A stretch of 64,000 bases of DNA from Pyrus communis. Taxonomy: Eukaryota; Streptophyta; Magnoliopsida; Rosales; Rosaceae. Made by a program: the position numbers and the translations under genes. Shown piece by piece: positions 11,052-22,173 of this stretch. The notes below the pieces were generated by a model that saw only the letters and a program-made list of their open reading frames with translations, had not been told where the DNA came from and did not search any database. The stretch covers positions 20,166,262 through 20,230,261 of the forward strand of contig NC_084814.1 of the NCBI RefSeq assembly GCF_963583255.1, in the 5' to 3' direction. Position 1 is the first letter of the stretch. The number at the start of each line of letters is the position of its first letter.

Positions 11052-11927
11052 TGTGACATCCTAGCCCGGGGTCCACCACATCTCGGACTCGCTCCACCAC
11101 CGTAACAGGATATTGTCCACTTTGGGCCCCAACCACGCCCTCACAGTTTTGTTTCTAGGAACTCACACTAGAACTTCCCAGTGGGTCACCCATTATAGGA
11201 GTGCTATCGCACGCTACTCGCTTAACTTCGGAGTTCCCATGGAACCCGAAGCCAGTGAGCTCCCAAAAGGCCTCATACTAGGTAGAGATGGGAATATACA
11301 TATAAGGCTAACAAGATCCACTCCCCTGGGCAATGTGGAATCTTACAATGATTGTCACATCCCGGCTCGGGGTCCACCACATCCCGGGCCTGCTCCATCA
11401 CCGTAGCACAATATTGTCCGCTTTGGGCCCTGACCACGCCCTCACGGTTTTGTTTCTGGGAACTCACACGAGAACTTCCTAGTGGGTTACCAATCATGGG
11501 AGTGCTCTCGCGCGCTACTCGCTTAACTTCAGAGTTCCCATAGAACCCGAAGCCAGTGAGCTCCCAAAATACCTTGTGCTATGTGGAGATGAGAATATAC
11601 ATATAAGGCTAACAAGATCCACTCCCTTTGGCGATGTGGGATCTTACAATGATTGTCACATCCCGGGCCCGCTCCACCATCGTATTACAATATTGTCCGC
11701 TTTGGAACCCGACCACGCTCTCACGGTTTTGTTTCTGGGAACTCACACAAGAACTTCTCAGTGGGTTACCCATCATGAGAGTGCTCTTGCGTGCTACTCG
11801 CTTAACTTCGGAGTTCCCATGGAACCCGAAGCCAGTGAACTCCCAAAAGGCCATGTGCTAGGTAGAGATGGGAATATACATATAAGGCTAACAAGATCCA
11901 CTCCCTTGGGCAATGTGGGATCTTACA
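11052..11927 (-). mobile_element. tandem array of three Cassandra LTRs
   Basis: Three Cassandra-type LTR units lie head to tail at 11052-11347 (296 bp), 11353-11648 (296 bp) and 11654-11927 (274 bp). The same 5-bp spacer ATGAT separates each pair. The third has lost about 22 bp near its start, between two CATCCCG motifs. The whole array is flanked by a single 5-bp duplication CATAT (11047-11051, 11928-11932), so it descends from one insertion. Each unit has the 5S-rRNA-like core. The primer-binding site and purine tract of the complete element at 7.9 kb are missing. Confidence 0.88.
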
Positions 11928-11963
11928 CATATTATTGATATTTCTCATATAAATATACTTATT

Positions 11964-12128
11964 AGGCATATTATTTTATTACTAAAAACTGGAGGTCTTG
12001 GGTTTGAAACCCGCGGTTGGTGTGGAAGCTAAACTTGTGGCCATGGGGAGGCTAAAATGCCTCTGAGAGTCTTCCCGGCCCCTGGAAGGGGTGGATAACC
12101 TTGGCTTGCCACTAGTTGTCTTCCCTTA
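11964..12128 (+). mobile_element. SINE-like fragment with tRNA box B
   Basis: Contains GTCTTGGGTTTGAAACCC, resembling a pol III box B, followed by a GC-rich body and a short A-run (12127-12133). Its base composition differs from the flanking AT-rich repeat units, which suggests an insertion. No box A or target duplication was defined. Confidence 0.4.
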
Positions 12129-12300
12129 AAAAAATCTACAAAATATAAGTAAATTATTATAATATTTCATACATGTTTATCATGCATTCCGAGCCTCTAT
12201 TAGTAGGCATATTATCGATATTTCTCATATAAATATACTTATTAGCCACACAGCCCACACTACTGATATTTCTTAGATAAACATACTTATTATTTAATCT

Positions 12301-12719
12301 ACAAAATATAGGTAAATTTGTTGGTATAATATATTAATAGTATAGGGGCTTGTTGCTCATCATAATTAGGGTGAGTTATGATAACCTTTATTGACTTAAT
12401 TAAGGAGTTGATGCATAAGTTGTAAATATATTGTAATAATAGGTCACTTATTTGCCTACATGTCAGTTTATTTGAAAATTGGATTTTATTTGGAGATTTA
12501 AATTTATGTGGGTTTTTGTTTATGAAATGCAACTTGTCCGAGCTTATATCTACAGAACCCGTGAAACAATAGAACCAACTAGCTCCATTGAGTTCTAATA
12601 GAGAAATTAAAACAACAAATTGAACAATTTTAAAAAGGCATTCAATATATATAGGAATATGCCGGTTATTCTTTTCACTAAGGCTCTTCATCAGCCTCGT
12701 CATTGACTCAATTAATCTG
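12301..12719. other. sequence between the tandem repeat and the copia element
   Basis: AT-rich. The 134-codon minus-strand frame at 12299-12703 has no family motif I recognise and no codon pattern that convinces me. No supported feature. Confidence 0.5.
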
Positions 12720-12724
12720 GAATC

Positions 12725-12890
12725 TATTAGGAAAAGTATTTTCCATTGATTAAATGAATAACATTACACTTTGGGTATTTATGCAAGAGCTGTTAAAGCT
12801 AACAGAAAATAAAACCTCCAAAACTAAATGAGATTCCTTATCCTTTAAGTAATATCTCTTGTAGGAGTAATTACATTTTTGTCCTTCATA
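12725..12890 (-). repeat. copia LTR (3' LTR of the element)
   Basis: 166 bp, bounded by the GAATC duplication on its outer side and by the purine tract on its inner side. Confidence 0.9.
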
Positions 12891-12907
12891 TCCCCACTCA
12901 AACGAAA

Positions 12908-15900
12908 CTACGGAACTCGCAATTGAAGTTTGTGTCTCATAAGCAAGAACCTGGACTTGGATAGAGACTTGGTACAAATATCAGCTATTTGACCCTGTGT
13001 ACAAATAAAATGCACAAAGACTTGATTGGCCATAACCTTTTCATGAATGTAATGATAATCGATCTCAACATGCTTGGTCCGAGCATGAAAGATAGGATTC
13101 TTGGCTAAGAAGATTGCAGAGACATTATCACACCATAAATGTGGAGAACAAGGCAGATGATAAGCAATATCAACAAGTAATTTGCATATCCAAGTTGTTT
13201 CAGTAGCTGTATTTGCAAGGGATCGATATTCAGCTTCAATTGATGATCTAGCAACAGTTGGTTGCTTCTTAGCATTCCAACTAATGAGTGAATTCCCAAA
13301 AAATATGTAGTAACCACTAGTAGATCTTATGTCCAAATAACACCCTGCCCAATTAGCATCTGAAAAAGCTTGAATAGAATGAGCTTTGGAACACTTGGAG
13401 AACCATAAACTAAGATCAAGGGAACCCTTGAGATATCTGAGGATGCGTTTAACAACTTGCATGTGTGAAACTCGAGGATTGTGCATGAACTGACACACCA
13501 AATTGACTGCAAAACTGAGATCATGTCTTGTCCAGGTTAGATATTGAAGAGCTCCAACTAATGATCGATATTCAAAAGCATTTTCAAGAAGATGGGATGA
13601 GTGATCAAGCTTGGTTATACTAAAAGGAGTGTTGTAAGGTTTAGCTCATTCTATTTTTGCTTTTGTTAAGAGATCCAAGATGTACTTGGTTTGAGATATA
13701 AACAAACCTGAGGAAGTTCTTTTGACTTCAATGCCAAGAAAATAATGAAGTGCTCCAAGATCCTTAATGGGAAAAAGAGCATTGAGTTGTGCTATAACTT
13801 CTTGACAAGCTACAAGGGATGAACCAGTTACCAATATGTCATCAACATAAACTAGGATGAATACCAAAGTGGGAGATCTCTTCACAAACAAGGAATGACC
13901 ACTTTGAGAATCTGTGAACCCAAGAGAGTGCAAAGCATTATGAAGCTTGTCATACCAAGCTCGAGGAGCTTGTTTTAAACCATAGAAGGATATGTGAAGT
14001 TGACGAACATGATGGGGTTTATCTGGATCTTCAAAGCCATGTGGCTGTTGCATAAACACTGATTCAGTAAGTGTCTCGTGTAAAAAAGCATTACTGACAT
14101 CTAATTGATTTAGGAACCAATCAAATTGAGCTACAAGAGTGAGAATGAGTCTAATGGTGACAGGTTTTGCCATTAGACTGAAGGTTTCAGTGTAGTCCAA
14201 GCCCTCTTGTTGGTGAAACCCTTTTGTAACCAATTGGACTTTATACCTGTCAATGGAGTCATCTGGTTTTCGTTTTAGCTGAAAAACCCACTTACATCCC
14301 ACATGATTGTGAGAAAAAAAGAAGGAGGTACAAAAGACCAAGTACCAATATTGAATAGTGCATTAAACTCCTCTTGCATTGTTGTGTGTCAATGAGAATG
14401 TTTTGAGGCTTGTAAGTAGGTTGTGGGGACATAGTCAACTGTAAGATGAGAAAGAATAAGGTGTTTAGTTGCAGTTAGGGCTTTATGTTTGAAAATGCCT
14501 GACTTGGATTGTGTCTGCATTGGGTGAATATTGATAGAAGAGGAAAACTATGAAGAGGGTAAATGTATTGCAGGAGTTGATAATGTTGCAGAATTTGATG
14601 GATCTGATGTGAGAATGAAATTGGATATGGAGATAGTATTTGAGGGAGCTGGTGGAATTATAAGTTCAGATATAGGTACAAGGTTTGGGGGGAAAGTACG
14701 AAAGGTTAAGGAAGATGGAATATAAGATTGGGATAGTGGTGAGGCAACATTTTGTGATAGTGGAGGTTGCAAGGTATGAAAGGGAAATGTTAACTCATCA
14801 AATAGCACATGCCTTGAGATATACGTGAGTAGCTGGATGTAGACACAAATAACCCTTGTGATTTAAGTTATATCCCAAGAAAACACATGCTTGCTTTTTG
14901 TATCCAATTCGGAATATGTATATGGCTTAACCAAGGGAAACAACTGCAGCGAAAAAGCTTGAGTGATTTATAATCTAGTACTTTCTTGAAGAGAGATTGC
15001 CAAGGAGAAGATCTGGAAATAGTGGGGAATCTGTTGATAAGGTAAACTAAGGTAGCAAAAGCTTCAACCCAATTAGCATGAGGCACCTTAAATGATGTCA
15101 AAAGTGTTCGAGTAGTCTCAACTATATGCATGTGCTTGCGTTCTGCACACCCATTTTGCTCTTGGGTGTGAGGATAAGTAAGCTACTGTTGAATTCCATG
15201 TGTAGCTAAGAACTTAGAGAAAGCAATACTCACAAATTCTCCACTAGAATCAGACCTTAGTGCAACAATTTTAGTACTCAAAGAATTTTCAACAAGTGAT
15301 TTCCATTGCATAAAAGTGGAGAGTACATCAAATTTACACTTTAAGGGATAGAACTAACAATATCTGGTATAGTCATCTATGAAAATGACATAATACCGAA
15401 AGCCATTATGAGAAACTACATGTGATGGTCCCCAGACATCCGTATGGACAAGTTCTAAATGTTTGCTTGTAGTACAAGTAGAACTAGAAAAGAGAAGTTT
15501 AGAACATTTCCCTAGTGCACTATTTGAACAAAAAGTTTTATTTGATCCAACAACAATAGAAATACATGATTGAGAGTTCAACGTATTTATGATCTTAACA
15601 GAAGGGTGGCCCAGTCTTTGATGCCAGAGATGCCTTGGAGCTTTGACAGTTGCAGTGAATGCTTGATGAGAATTAGCATAAGAGGATGATGAATGAAAAA
15701 GATAGAAGCCATGTTTAACTGGACCTTTAAAAAGCATCATCCCCGAAGAAAGATCATTCACAATGAAGTGAAAAGGATAAAGATGCATAGAACACCAATT
15801 GTCAAGGAGAAATTGATTTGCAGATAGAAGATTATGCTTTAAATCAGGGACATGTAAAACATGTTTCAGAGCAAAAGTATTATGTGAAGTATGTAAAGAG

Positions 15901-17186
15901 GATAAACCTGAGTGGAGAACAAGCAAACCTTTGCCATCTCCAATATATACTTGCTCAGGACCACTGTATGCTTCTAGATTCTGAAGATTTGCATAAGAGT
16001 TCGTCATATACAAGCTTCCACCAGAGTCAACAATCCAGGTAAGTGTTGAATTGGAAGTGCTAGCAACCACATCATAATAAGAAGATTTACCACTGTAAGT
16101 CTGATCCATGCGATGAAGACAGTCACAAGCTTTATGATCGAGTTGGCTACAGATTTGGCAAGAAATCTTTCTGTTTGAAGAGTAAGTATTGCGAGCTCTA
16201 CAATTGAATATTTGAGTGTTGTTAAGAGAACAGTTGTTCTTGCCATTATTGTTGAATCTGTAGTTGCCACGAGTTTGATAATTACCCCGATTATGGCTTT
16301 AATAATTGCATTCCATAGGGCGACCTTGATTGTTGAAATTTGGAACATGCTGAGTAACAAAGGCTGGAGTATTAGGGTTTGCAGGCAAGGAGAGAATACC
16401 AACAGAGGAATTATATGCTTGAAAATGGGCAGCTGAAGCAGTTTTCTTCCGATTTGTCAGTTGAATCTCTTTGCTGAAAAGTAACCCGTGCAATTCATCA
16501 ATAGTCAGGGATCCAATGAAAAAATGAATAACAACCACAAAAGAGTCAAATTCAAGGGGTAATCCATGGAGAGTGATTAAGATGAGTTCAGAATCGTCAA
16601 CTAAAGCGCCAGCACTAACAAGTGCATATACGATTTCTTCAATTTTCTGGAGATATTGAGTAGTGGTTAGCTCACCTTTAACCTGACTGTGAAGATGAGA
16701 TCGAAGCTTGTGAATGTGAGATTGAGAAGCAATCACTAGTTGCGATTCCAGTTATGCCCAAAGCCCTCGAGCAGAGGTCACACCAACCGTGTAAAGGATA
16801 AGAAAGTCAGAAAGTGTTGAATTGATCCAGATAAGAATGTTTTGATCATTCTTAAACCCGGTAACATAGGCTGGATTCAGAGTTGCAGTTCGATTTCCTG
16901 ACGAATCAAGAAGAAATTTGGGCGGCGCCGCCATAGTGCCGTCGATGAGTCCAGTGAGATTGTAACAACGGAAGATTGGAGCAAACAAAGCACTCCATGT
17001 TAGGTAATTTGTAGTGGTGAGCTTGATTGGAACCATATATCCAATATTCTGGATCATGATTGAAGCAAAAATCGAAGAATTAAGGTTAGAAATTGCATCA
17101 GGAATTGGATGAACAAGAGAATCCATCCCGAAGAATGAGATGCAGAGGTCGCCATAGCTGTAAGAAGAAGAAGATCTCACGCTCAA
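12908..17186 (-). pseudogene. decayed copia gag-pol polyprotein
   Basis: Readable in order on the minus strand: Gag (17186-16300, motifs NYLTWSALF and ILITLHGLPLEFDSF), a CX2CX4HX4C zinc knuckle (about 16170-16120), protease (IVDSGGSLYMTNS, just after), the pre-integrase motif HLWHQRLGHPS (about 15620), integrase start (HTDVWGP) and middle (14868-15131), reverse transcriptase (13646-14341, DVSNAFLH and the catalytic YVDDILV), and RNase H (12908-13501, SSIEAEYRSL). Gag through integrase stay in one frame but are cut by stops (for example at 16752). Reverse transcriptase and RNase H are in a different frame, so at least one frameshift lies between 14868 and 14341. The protein cannot be made intact. 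The very short LTRs suggest the Ale/Retrofit group, but I did not test this. Confidence 0.9.
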
Positions 17187-17297
17187 GAGCTTGGAAGCGA
17201 TCGATTGATCGGAGAAGATGAAGAAGATTAGGCGGTGCAGAGAAAAGCAGGAAAAAAGGATCGAGAGTTGTCATGAGACTATAGGCGGTTGATACCA

Positions 17298-17463
17298 TAT
17301 TAGGAAAAGTATTTTCCATTGATTAAATGAATAACATTACACTTTGGGTACTCATACAAGAGCTGTTAAAGCTAACATAAAATAAAACCTCCAAAACTAA
17401 CTAAGATTCCTTATCCTCTAAGTAATATCTCTTGTAGGTGTAATTACATTTTTGTCCTTAATA
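17298..17463 (-). repeat. copia LTR (5' LTR of the element)
   Basis: 166 bp. On the minus strand its end abuts the TGGTATCA primer-binding site with no gap. The GAATC duplication follows at 17464. Confidence 0.9.
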
Positions 17464-17498
17464 GAATCATCGCTGTAATTATTGTATATATTATGGAA

Positions 17499-17619
17499 GG
17501 GAAGTGTTATTCGCACTCCAAAATTCTCATTCTACACTCCTCACAAGTGTATTTTTCTTTCATAATATAGAAAGTTTGGAGTGTAGAATGAGATTTTTGG
17601 AGTGCTAATAACAATTCCC
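17499..17619. mobile_element. fold-back MITE, copy 4, with 8-bp target duplication
   Basis: The best-preserved member: 121 bp, arms almost perfectly complementary. It is flanked by TTATGGAA (17491-17498) and TTATAGAA (17620-17627), 7 of 8 identical. Confidence 0.85.
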
Positions 17620-17792
17620 TTATAGAAGTGTAATTTTTAATTGTAATTAGTATATGATTCATACCTACATATAAATTATATAATCCTATATATATTTTAA
17701 TATTTTGTACTAATGAATACGAGCAGCCATATTTCTACTTATTTATAGTATCCAAATATTAATTCCTTCAATCGTGTCATTGTGTGGATTAT

Positions 17793-18025
17793 GAGCTTGT
17801 TTGGATGTGTTTTTAAAATGACTGAAAGCGCTTTTGGTAAAAATATTTTTAGAACCAATATTTAATAAAGATACAAATAAATCCTGAAAAAGTACTTAAA
17901 GTGCTTTTTGGAAGAAGCACATAATTGGTGCTTCTTGCAGAAAGCACTTTAAGTGCTTTTAGAATCCAAAAACATTTACTCTAAAAGCGCTTTTAGCTAT
18001 TTTAAAAGCACATTCAAACAAGCCC
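17793..18025. mobile_element. Tourist-like MITE (GRGCTTGTTTG ends)
   Basis: 233 bp. The left end GAGCTTGTTTGGATGTG and the right end (inverse of GGGCTTGTTTGAATGTG) form a terminal inverted repeat of about 40 bp. Inside are many variants of AAAGCGCTTTT and AAGTGCTTTT. It is flanked by TAT on both sides (17790-17792, 18026-18028), a 3-bp duplication of the PIF/Harbinger type. Confidence 0.7.
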
Positions 18026-18028
18026 TAT

Positions 18029-19870
18029 GTTAATTTCGTAACGGTCCGTAAGTAGCTCAATTGATACGAATGAGATTAAACCTAACAATAAAATTGTTTA
18101 GACACACAAGTTATCAATGTTTGGTTGAAGTTGAGGTTTTACTTTAAAAACAACTGGCAGTATAGAGAGAGTAATTTAACTCCTTGTAAGAACATTTAAA
18201 GTCTTTTAATTTTTCGATCGAGGATTTACACTTTCAATACACATTCTTATGTGTAAATTCACACTCTCGATACTATAAATAGTAACCATCCTAAATTTAA
18301 TTTATAGGTGCTTTGATATTTTCCCCATGTTATGTTCATCCACAGCTCACACCAATGAAAGACCAAAGTTTGGAATCGTATATCTTAAAAACTGAGTAGA
18401 TTTCCATATTGTGACGTGATTAGTGTTAATCAAATAAATAAGACTATACCAAATAGTTAGGGAACGATTCAAAGGGCGGGCAATAAAGTTGACTTGGATG
18501 GCACAAAATGGTGTGGTGACGAGATACGTTATTCGAGAATCGATATGGGAATTATTTAGAGGAGACATTTGGCTTAGCTTTTTAAAAGATAAGTTTTGTG
18601 ATGTGTTTTAGTGCAAATTTGATGTGACTCTGATTTGACAGTGCATACGTTTGTGCTTACTGACTATTGACGTTGATATAGCTTAGCTAGCTAATTGCTT
18701 TGTTAAGTTCTAAGATTGGAGAACGTTTAAAATCCTAACCTTAAACTAATTGTCTCCAATTTTTATGGTAGAAATGATAATCAATTTTGTGGAGAGTATT
18801 TTTTTAAGGTACGTTAAATGTAGCCATGAGGCCATCCATGCTAAAAAAACATCGTACAAATTCACAATTACAAATTCATCACCTATACAATACAATTCCC
18901 TAACCATCACGAAGGCCCACATTTAACCAACAAGAAAGATAACAACCTTGCAAGTCGTAGAACCACCGCAACAACATCACGAGGAAAAGATTGCACCACC
19001 CTTGATCTTGCAATTGTAAGCAAAGAAGCACTACTATGAGTTACTTCTAACAAATGTCGAGCTTCCTCCTCGTAGTCATTTGACATGCACACAAACCAAA
19101 ACCTAAACAAATGGAATCTGACCCAGTCATAACTCCAGCAAGAATAGGCTTTGGAGAATGAAAAGACGTATGTATAAAGTATAATACTCATTTCTTATGA
19201 ACGGTCGAAATCCGAAAATAAATAGGCGCATAGTGGCCATCTTTTAGTAGCCAATTTTTAGGTCAAAAACAAAAGCCAACTTTGACTCTAAATAATAGCC
19301 GCTACTTAAAGATCTGAGTTTAATTTGTATGCCATAGTCATCACAAATGCTCTCCTCGACAGAGCAAAAGAGTGACCACAACAACAAAAACTCTTTTTGC
19401 CATAGTTAAAGAGTAACTTCAACCAGGACAATAAAACACGAAAAAAAAATAGAATAGCTAAGAGAGACTGTTGCCGACGGCGACTGAGGAATTTTTTCTC
19501 TAGATAGCGGCTAGCTCTTTTCACATGAATAATTTTATGGAGAGTCATTATATGAAATGAAATATATGAATCTCTTTTTTTCATGTATCATCTTCAATCT
19601 TTTCTTGTACACCTTTTCTTAATTTGTCGTGTTTAGATATATATTATTCAGGCAATCATGAAGAACAAACAGTTTCCACCAACAAAATGAAAATACCACG
19701 TACACCCTCCAGTTTCCCACTAACACCGAGGGAGTAAAGCATCTTGACAAAAAAATATAAGTATCAAACGATAACCTTAATGCATAAGTGAATTGAAATT
19801 CACCAAAAATATGAGAACAACTCAAAGTTTATTGAAATGAATAATATGAAAGATAACAAACCCTAGCACC
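18029..19870. other. intergenic DNA left of the CACTA element
   Basis: No gene is supported. Short minus-strand frames between 18347 and 19825 lack family motifs. A tRNA-like stretch near 18045-18090 (AGTAGCTCAATTGATACGAA) may be an old SINE, but box B is not clear. Confidence 0.5.
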
Positions 19871-19905
19871 TTACACTAGTAGAAAAAATAGCTTGCTCGA
19901 TGATA

Positions 19906-20244
19906 TTTTGCACGACGAACAATAATTCATATCACAAGACGTATTTGTGTGATGGAAAACAACTTTCGTCACGCAAAAAGAAAGGTAATTGCACGACGAA
20001 TATTTTCGTCGCACAAGAATACTTAGTGCGACAAATAATTGTTGTCGTCGCTTAAAGTCAGCAAGAAAACGTGGGATAGTTTTATTTGGCGCGAAAAACT
20101 TGCATGATGAAAAGGGCATTTGTGCAACCAATAGTTCATCGAGTAGGTTCCAGTCAATTTTGACCATTTAATGTAGGTGAATCAGAGGAATTAGTACCAC
20201 ATTTAATATAGATGTTTGCGCAACAAAGCCTTCGTCGCGCAAAA
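19906..20244. repeat. CACTA left subterminal repeats (GCGCGACGAA motif cluster)
   Basis: Variants of TTTGCGCGACGAA in both orientations, for example at 19906-19920, 19969-20016, 20029-20055 and the inverted pair at 20214-20244. In En/Spm such motifs bind TnpA. That role here is inferred from position and repetition. Confidence 0.85.
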
Positions 20245-20257
20245 ATCATAACTTTGC

Positions 20258-20265
20258 TATAAATA
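20258..20265 (+). promoter_or_regulatory. TATA box of first internal CACTA unit
   Basis: TATAAATA, 14 bp after the inverted motif pair ending at 20244 and 70 bp before the ATG at 20335. Confidence 0.6.
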
Positions 20266-20334
20266 CGCATTTCTGTTGGCCTTATTCTTTACAATTATGT
20301 TCTCTTTATTCTTCACAATTCTGTTCGTGTTGAG

Positions 20335-20728
20335 ATGGCAGATAAAAACAAGGATGAGAGTGTGTGTGACGCCAACCCGCATGATTAAGGGAACATTTTA
20401 AGTTTGCTAATTCGATTGTTGTAGTCATGGGGAATAATTGTCCCACTGTTGAGTGGCATTCTTAGGAAGATGTGCCCAGGAATATAAAGAAGGATGTGAT
20501 GGATGAACTATTAGTAAATATATTGTTGATGGATCAATAATTAAGTTTGTGAAATTTTTGGTTATATGTTGGAATTAATTATTTGCATATATGTGTAACA
20601 ATGTAAGTATGTTTTTGATGATGAACCGAAAGAACAATTGATGAAGTTGCTGGAGGATGCATTGGAGGGAGGTTACAATCGGTGGCGTTATGAAGTCTTG
20701 CGGAATGAACTAGGATCATCCAAATAGT
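20335..20728 (+). pseudogene. small tnpA-like remnant A inside the CACTA element
   Basis: Starts with an ATG at 20335 but hits a stop after 17 codons. Further on it reads CPTVEWHS, stop, EDVPRNIKKDVMDELLVN, then after a probable intron (about 20520-20605) YVFDDEPKEQLMKLL and GYNRWRYEVLRNELG, stop. The pattern (a VP..IK..V.DELL segment, an acidic FDD segment, then RWRYE..R) resembles the N-terminal part of plant Transposase_24/TnpA-like proteins. It is clearly related to remnant B downstream. Not functional as read. Confidence 0.5.
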
Positions 20729-21109
20729 AGTTTAAAATTTATGTTTTGTATGATAATATTTAAATTTAAGGTTTTTTTTTTATATATAAGTTATGTATTT
20801 GGATTTAATTAGGTTTCAATTCCTGTTGGGTTGTTTTTTATTAAGGCCTAATGTAAGCATCCTAGTTATCCTCGGTTTATATGTGTTTTTAATCTTCAAT
20901 GAATATCGTACTTATGCTGAAAATAATTGTATGGATTAAGGCATTAATTTTTGTAGAATAAATACTTAAGGTATTAATTATTTATAGAATAATTATTTAA
21001 AGTATTAATTAATTTTAGAATAAATATTTAAGGTATTAAATAGTTTCTAAATATTTGTTTGTAATTATAAAGTTTATCGTAAACTTTATATTTACAACAT
21101 TTAATTCGT

Positions 21110-21250
21110 CACGTAAGATGTCTTTGCGTGACAAATATATTGTGTTTGTCGTTCAAAGGATGGTCAAACCTTCCCATTTATTGCAAATTTATGACAAAAT
21201 TTGCGTGACGAACATGATATTTGTGCGACGAATGGATTCATCGCGCAAGG
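21110..21250. repeat. second internal cluster of the CACTA motif
   Basis: Copies at about 21106-21117, 21122-21133 and 21199-21250, including an inverted arrangement GCGTGACGAA...GTGCGACGAA...TCATCGCGCAA. It ends 12 bp before a TATA box. Confidence 0.75.
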
Positions 21251-21261
21251 TGTCCTAGTGC

Positions 21262-21269
21262 TATATAAA
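21262..21269 (+). promoter_or_regulatory. TATA box of second internal CACTA unit
   Basis: TATATAAA, directly after the motif cluster and about 51 bp before the ATG at 21320. Confidence 0.6.
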
Positions 21270-21319
21270 CGCAGTCCCAGAACCCTAAAATTTTCAAAAA
21301 AAAAATTTTTTCAAAAAGA

Positions 21320-21749
21320 ATGGCTTATTCAGGAGAAGGTTCCGGCAAAAAAAAAAACTTGTAGTGTGATCAGAAAAGTATCGACAGAAGCAAGTGCCGT
21401 ACTTTGAAGGCAAAAATATGGCTGAGGAGTACGCCTAATTTAAGTATGACATTAGGAATTTGGGGCGGAGGGATTGTTCTGCCGAGTTTAAGTCTTGAAA
21501 AAAGGTCTCTGAGGAGTTGAAGAAGTCTATGCTGGAAGAGTTATCGGTAAGTTTGTGGTAAATAATAAACAATTATTTTTGTTAAAACGTAATAATTTTT
21601 AAATTACTAATTTATTGTTATTGGCATTAATGTAGGTTCATTGGGATGTTGATGAAACCGATGAGAAGCAATGGATTTATGTGGATGGGCTTTTCAAGCT
21701 AAGATTTCGGCAGTGGAAGTTTGATATGTTGCGAGCAAGGGAGGATTGA
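21320..21749 (+). pseudogene. small tnpA-like remnant B inside the CACTA element
   Basis: The ATG frame at 21320 stops early. Downstream, VSEELKKSMLEELS is joined across a probable GT-AG intron (about 21550-21633) to VHWDVDETDEKQWIYVDGL, then RFRQWKFDMLRARED and a stop. The layout matches remnant A (K..M.EELL, acidic segment, Rx(Q/R)WKxxxLR). The two look like an ancient duplication of one gene. Confidence 0.5.
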
Positions 21750-22012
21750 AGTTGATGATGGTTGTTGTTTTTTTTTTTTTTTTTTGTTAAATAATATTTT
21801 GTGGACTTTATATTTAATTTAATGAATAAAGATATGTTATGTGGATGAGTATTAATATTTGCATTAATTATAATTTCTAGTTGGGAGAGTAAATTAGTTT
21901 TGTTAATTAATTTAATGTTTAATTAGGTTTGAGTTTTTTATTTATGATAAAATAAAAATTTACAATACATACAAATAAAAAAGAAAAACATAAAAAAACT
22001 TAAAAAATATGC

Positions 22013-22173
22013 ATTGCGTGACGATACATTCTTTTGTCGCGCAATGTGTTGAAAAGAATAAATTGTAAAATAAAGGATATAAAATAAAAAAAATGGTAAA
22101 CTTGCGCGACGAATACCATCTTAGTCACTCAATGGGTGTTTGCGCGATGAAGACCTGGTTCGTCGCGCAAAAT
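22013..22173. repeat. third internal cluster of the CACTA motif, upstream of tnpD
   Basis: Motif copies at 22013-22051 and 22103-22118, and a clean inverted pair TTTGCGCGATGAA...TTCGTCGCGCAAA at 22139-22172. A leader-like stretch and then the tnpD region follow. Confidence 0.8.

Larger units (their letters stand above)
10858..12300. repeat. degenerate tandem repeat, about three copies, invaded by other elements
   Basis: A unit of roughly 120-150 bp containing CATACATGTTTATCATGCAT, CGAGCCTCTATTAG and TTTCTCATATAAATATACTTATTA occurs at about 10858-10975, at 10976-11051 continuing at 11928-11965, and at 12130-12300. The middle unit is split by the Cassandra LTR array. Its function is unknown. 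It may be the remains of a larger repetitive element. Confidence 0.6.
12725..17463 (-). mobile_element. Ty1/copia LTR retrotransposon with TATTA...TAATA termini
   Basis: A 4739-bp element with two 166-bp LTRs (12725-12890 and 17298-17463) and a 5-bp target duplication GAATC (12720-12724, 17464-17468). On the minus strand, the upstream LTR is followed directly by the tRNA-Met primer-binding site TGGTATCA (17297-17290), and the downstream LTR is preceded by the purine tract GAGTGGGGA (to 12891). The LTRs start TATTA and end TAATA/CTAATA instead of the usual TG...CA. The domain order gag, protease, integrase, reverse transcriptase, RNase H is that of copia. I count nine LTR differences (about 5.4%). 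At the often-used plant rate of 1.3e-8 per site per year that is about 2 million years, a rough figure. Confidence 0.93.

Noticed and set aside
12299..12703. 134-codon minus-strand frame near the copia element
   Set aside because: No family motif, outside the element boundaries, and AT-rich composition.
14531..14808. 64- and 86-codon frames inside the copia element
   Set aside because: They lie in the variable Pro/Ser-rich linker between integrase and reverse transcriptase. Not separate genes.
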